Below, piece after piece: positions 60,635-64,000 of a stretch of DNA of 64,000 nucleotides; positions within the stretch are counted from its first letter, which is position 1; every line of letters starts with the position of its first letter. The stretch is from positions 7,301-71,300 of the forward strand of contig CAMLED010000001.1 of the NCBI GenBank assembly GCA_946479115.1, in the 5' to 3' direction. The notes below the pieces were generated by a model. The model saw only the letters and a program-made list of their open reading frames with translations, made no database searches and was not told the DNA's origin. Source of the stretch: an uncultured Candidatus Saccharibacteria bacterium (GTDB lineage: Bacteria; Patescibacteria; Saccharimonadia; Saccharimonadales; UBA6022). A program made the translations under genes and the position numbers.

Positions 60635-62830
60635 TTATGGGCGGTCATTATTTTGGTCTGGTGGTGTCAAAATCACCGCACGGCCACTGCCAGTTGGCGC
60701 TGAGGTGCGGCCAGTAGTTGGATTACTATTGTGTGGGATGTTAAGAACGTCGGGCTGTTGAGCGGCTGTTTGCCGTACAGGCGGTGCCTGCGGAGGTCCT
60801 TGCGGAGCAACTTGGATAGATTGAATAACGGCTCGTTGAGCTGGAGTGATGCGTCCAGATATACGTGAGTCATCAAGGGCCTTGAAAGCCTCAGCCTGTA
60901 CTTGGGCAATTTTTTCAGGTGCTACACCTGGGTGACCTTGAGCAATAACACGCTGAATGCGCTCCAAGCTGGCCGTATCGTTATTTGGAATAATCTCTGC
61001 AGAGAACTTACCTTTATCCATGGCACGTGCCGTTACCCTATCGAGATCAGCATCGGTTTTAATATTGCCTTGGGCGATATCATCAATAGTCTGACCTCCA
61101 AGGTAGGTTGCTTTATTTGCAATACCACTTGATGCTACGGATGAAGACAAGATCTTGCGCTGAGCGTCGTTCATTGATGCTGATGATTTAATGATATCTT
61201 CGACATCACCAACCGTTCCAGTGGATACGCCAGATGTAATCGCCGCCGAACGCATTCCCGCATCTAAACCAGAGAGTTGCCTCGTTGTTCCATCAGCCAT
61301 TTGTTTATCGATGACTCCACCTTTCGCAAGCTCTTTAACTTGACTAGAATCAAGGTTCATATGTTCAATAACCGCACTCGCTGCCTTGATTTCCTTAGAG
61401 GCTAGCTCGGCTTTGACATTAATTGCTGCAGCCTCGGCACGCATTTCGGAGCCTTCACCGCCAGCTTGCGCTAGGCTCTTCCTGAAGCCTTCGCTCGTCG
61501 CTGCTCGATCCGAGACATAATCGGCGTTGGCACGGTTAAGCTCTGTTTTGCGGTTGTTTAACACTGCTTCTCGTGCCGCCTTACCTCGTGAGAACATACC
61601 CTTGCCCGGAAGCGTTCGATACCCGTTCATGGCCTTTAGACGACGATATTCTTGGCGATTTTTATTGTATCCTTCGGCACCTTTTCGCATACGGTCAAAC
61701 GGACCCTTGTTTGGATTATTAACAAAGGCACCAACACGGTTAAGGACGCTACCTGCTGTTTTCATAATAATTGGTGTTAACGCCAATGGAATGATTGCAA
61801 TTAACGCACCCATAATTTGCATCGCAACCAAGTAGGCAGCATTATTCCCCTCTGCGGGCGTGTTTAAAATAATTGCGGATGCGAGTGCTGAGGCGCCAAA
61901 TAACATGGCAATAATTGGATACATCAATAAGAGAGTTTTAAATAGTCCTAACCACTTCTTGAACAGAGATTCTGTGTTTGGCAGTAAGTACGCTACGAAT
62001 GCAAGTGGTGACACGACAATCAGCAGAACAATGAGTGCCTGTCGAACGCTTAGAACTGCCAGCACGGTAAGGATAGCGACAACTGCAGCAAGAAGTGCCG
62101 GGAGTAAAGCTGATAAACCAATATATAGCGCGGCTGCTGTGCCTGCTAATACTGCTACTGAAATGGCTGCCCAGCCCTGCATTTGAGGATCATCTCCTAT
62201 TTGTGTTGCGTTTACGCCCGTCGGTAGACCGCTTCCTGTCGTGGCGTCACCAATCTGATTCTTTAAACCGTCGAATAGGCCATTTAACGAAGCCCCTAGA
62301 ATGTTAGATATATCAACTGCAATCGCACATATCCAATAAGAGACGTTAACTAATATGGCGGCAACAATTAACCTTGGTAACATCTTTTTTACACCATAAT
62401 TGCTCAGGCCAATGCTTGTTAGTTGCGAAAAGATAATAAGCATGAATCCGATAACAAAGGCGACGTTGGCAAAGTTGCGCATAACCGTCCATGCTGTGTA
62501 TATATTGGCAGATCCACCTGTTGTCATGAGCGGTGCGACGGTTAAAAGTGCGCTGACGAGACCGTACGCGGCGTCGACAACTTTAGATACTTCGGTGACG
62601 AGCGGACAAATAATCCAGCCAATTCCCTTTACTTCACAGCTGCTATTGAATGTCCCGCTTTCACCGTCACCAAACCCTCCCTCTTCGGCCGCTGGTGGGT
62701 CTGCTGCAAATATACCAAGACCCGGCGCGACAGATTGTGCGCTAGTGGCATATGTATTGCTTGTAGAAAAGACTGACAGACCAAGGCTGCCAATTAATAG
62801 GCCTACAAATAGAAAAAGCTTCATTTTCAT
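60635..62830 (-). CDS. VirB6/TrbL-like polytopic channel protein
   Basis: From the ATG at 62830 the protein has 731 residues; a TTG 27 bases earlier is less likely because the ATG places a signal peptide at the extreme N-terminus (about 1-27, ending near TYATSA). About seven membrane spans follow (80-380), including 'NFANVAFVIGFMLIIFSQLT' and 'LLPALLAAVVAILTVLAVLS'. This is the VirB6/TrbL pattern. The C-terminal 340 residues are soluble, Ala/Lys-rich and helical, ending in a Pro/Gln-rich tail. It should form the inner-membrane channel. An inverted repeat covers its start codon. Confidence 0.85.
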   Translation of the reverse strand: MKMKLFLFVGLLIGSLGLSVFSTSNTYATSAQSVAPGLGIFAADPPAAEEGGFGDGESGTFNSSCEVKGIGWIICPLVTEVSKVVDAAYGLVSALLTVAPLMTTGGSANIYTAWTVMRNFANVAFVIGFMLIIFSQLTSIGLSNYGVKKMLPRLIVAAILVNVSYWICAIAVDISNILGASLNGLFDGLKNQIGDATTGSGLPTGVNATQIGDDPQMQGWAAISVAVLAGTAAALYIGLSALLPALLAAVVAILTVLAVLSVRQALIVLLIVVSPLAFVAYLLPNTESLFKKWLGLFKTLLLMYPIIAMLFGASALASAIILNTPAEGNNAAYLVAMQIMGALIAIIPLALTPIIMKTAGSVLNRVGAFVNNPNKGPFDRMRKGAEGYNKNRQEYRRLKAMNGYRTLPGKGMFSRGKAAREAVLNNRKTELNRANADYVSDRAATSEGFRKSLAQAGGEGSEMRAEAAAINVKAELASKEIKAASAVIEHMNLDSSQVKELAKGGVIDKQMADGTTRQLSGLDAGMRSAAITSGVSTGTVGDVEDIIKSSASMNDAQRKILSSSVASSGIANKATYLGGQTIDDIAQGNIKTDADLDRVTARAMDKGKFSAEIIPNNDTASLERIQRVIAQGHPGVAPEKIAQVQAEAFKALDDSRISGRITPAQRAVIQSIQVAPQGPPQAPPVRQTAAQQPDVLNIPHNSNPTTGRTSAPTGSGRAVILTPPDQNNDRP

Positions 62831-62872
62831 AATCGTTATGCTTTGATTATGCAACAACGACTATGAAAATGA
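62821..62872. promoter_or_regulatory. Long imperfect palindrome over the start codon of the VirB6-like gene
   Basis: Left arm 62821-62841 and right arm 62851-62872 are complementary over 21-22 bases with two mismatches and a one-base bulge, around a 9-base A+T-rich loop. The ATG (62828-62830 on the minus strand) lies inside one arm. As RNA it could hide the start; as DNA it could be a dimeric repressor site. No clear Shine-Dalgarno site is seen. Confidence 0.7.
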
Positions 62873-62917
62873 AAGCTAATTCGGGTGTGTGCTAGTAATG
62901 TCTATAGATATAGAAGA

Positions 62918-63955
62918 TCAGAGCTTCTTAGACGGTACCATCTTTGTAACTTTTGCAATTTGCCAAGGCTGTTGAGATTTCTGTTCACCAGCCTTAAGTG
63001 GTCCAATGACAGGGTCGGCAGCGACAAATTTATAGACCTTTGGAGGATTTGGCCAGTCTGCAGCACTATTTTCTGTTGAGTTGCTAGTATAAGCATACTC
63101 AATGCCACTATCTGAGCCGGTTGATACAAAGGCAACTTCAAAAGGATGCTCTTCATTTTTAGTAGCAAGCCATTTATCGAAGTTTTCTTTACTCTCTTTG
63201 ATCATGGTTGCTTTAAATTCACCACCATCACCTTGGAATAAATCATCATAGGCGGTCAGTTTCATTTCAAGTAAAGCGTGCGGGCCTGTGGCGCCTGACT
63301 TTGAAACGAGGTGTTCACTATTGGCAAGCTCTTCGCCAGAGAAACGAATATTTAACATTTCGTTAAATTTTTTAACAAACGCAGGTAATGTTCTTGAACT
63401 ATCTTGGTATTCGCCAAATGTAACCCTTGCGTTTGCAGCAACTGCATCATAATCTTTGATGTCAGCTTCAGTTACAGGACTATAGGAAACTGTCTCACCA
63501 TTAGTTGGCGCAGGGAGTGGTTTCTCTCCTTGACCAGGTACAGCGGGAGCTGTTGCAACAGGAGCTTGTGGTAATAGGCCAGGTTTAGCTGCGGTAGTCG
63601 CAGCATTGAAGCCGACATAAGCACCGGCAGCAACCGCAAGACCCGTAATACTTGCGATGATTGCGTTGCGGCGTTTGTGATTAGGTGCTGCAGACTGTTC
63701 GTGATGTGCGGCAACTGCGGCGCGCTTCTGATCGATAAGCGCCTTCTCTTCTGGGCTCAGTACAACTGCTTCACCACCGAAACCATCGAAAGGTGTTTCA
63801 GGTTGCGTAAGGTTATCAATTTCATCTTCTGTTAGAGGAGGCAAATCAGAGTAAGGTCGTTCTCGTACATTTTCTGGGACATATTTGCCGCCGCCGTGAG
63901 GCTGAGGTGTGTCGTTAGTTGATAGTGGAAAGTCTTCTGGGCTTCGTTCGCTCAT
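62918..63955 (-). CDS. Membrane-anchored hypothetical protein, first gene of the secretion operon
   Basis: This 345-residue protein has a long disordered cytoplasmic N-terminus (1-90, rich in Pro, Glu and Gly), one membrane span (about 97-117), a Pro/Ala-rich linker and an outer domain (150-345) with mixed alpha/beta sequence. The order tail-span-linker-domain suits a structural component of an envelope complex. I do not recognise a family. It lies 88 bases upstream of the VirB6-like gene. Its own upstream region is cut by the window edge, so its promoter and any earlier gene are not visible. Confidence 0.65.
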   Translation of the reverse strand: MSERSPEDFPLSTNDTPQPHGGGKYVPENVRERPYSDLPPLTEDEIDNLTQPETPFDGFGGEAVVLSPEEKALIDQKRAAVAAHHEQSAAPNHKRRNAIIASITGLAVAAGAYVGFNAATTAAKPGLLPQAPVATAPAVPGQGEKPLPAPTNGETVSYSPVTEADIKDYDAVAANARVTFGEYQDSSRTLPAFVKKFNEMLNIRFSGEELANSEHLVSKSGATGPHALLEMKLTAYDDLFQGDGGEFKATMIKESKENFDKWLATKNEEHPFEVAFVSTGSDSGIEYAYTSNSTENSAADWPNPPKVYKFVAADPVIGPLKAGEQKSQQPWQIAKVTKMVPSKKL

Positions 63956-64000
63956 GTGGCTTGTTTCCTTGTGCGCTTATTTGGGCACGTAACTGATTTA

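Overview
The window looks like part of a reduced genome from the Candidate Phyla Radiation (Patescibacteria), most likely a Candidatus Saccharibacteria (TM7) relative. This is inferred from gene content: a PrgI/TraC-like/VirB4/VirB6 secretion operon with peptidoglycan hydrolases, type IV pilins, GtrA and DUF2304 proteins, many short proteins with no assignable function, and short gene spacing. TGA is used as an ordinary stop codon (for example at the ends of sucD and the O-antigen ligase gene), which argues against the UGA-recoding lineages Absconditabacteria and Gracilibacteria. No marker gene here fixes the species.

Layout. 1-8.4 kb: scattered single genes, including a GH31-like glycosidase, two type IV pilin-like proteins, a secreted beta-propeller, a zinc metallopeptidase, a VOC protein and several hypotheticals. 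8.4-10.9 kb: tRNA-Asn with a duplicated 3' end, a membrane-anchored serine beta-lactamase/DD-peptidase-like protein, and a LexA-type HTH protein without its protease domain. 10.9-44.7 kb: mostly cell-surface glycan synthesis. It includes O-antigen ligase, an initiating sugar phosphotransferase, GT4 enzymes, a complete dTDP-rhamnose pathway with fused RmlC-RmlD, lipid-linked-sugar GT2/GtrA modules, a Wzm/Wzt exporter with aminotransferase, WbqC, formyltransferase and GNAT genes for a modified amino sugar, and a GT2-RgpF fusion. Within it sit a secreted lytic-type protein with nine surface repeats and a SucCD pair. 44.7-50.9 kb: the replication origin with jag-yidC-rnpA-rpmH leaving on the minus strand and dnaA-dnaN-recF on the plus strand. 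50.8-64 kb: a nine-gene minus-strand operon for a type IV secretion-like envelope complex with lysozyme, C39-like and M23 peptidase domains.

How it fits together: most of the window serves the cell envelope. Nucleotide sugars (dTDP-rhamnose and probably an N-acyl/N-formyl amino sugar) are made and polymerised on a lipid carrier, exported by Wzm/Wzt and probably joined by the O-antigen ligase. The origin-proximal secretion operon supplies a membrane-spanning machine and wall-cutting enzymes, consistent with an epibiont that attaches to another cell. A repeated promoter design, a TATACT-like -10 box (often TGn-extended) ending only 6-11 bases before the start codon, suggests that many mRNAs here are leaderless. 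Genes preceded by clear Shine-Dalgarno sites occur alongside them.
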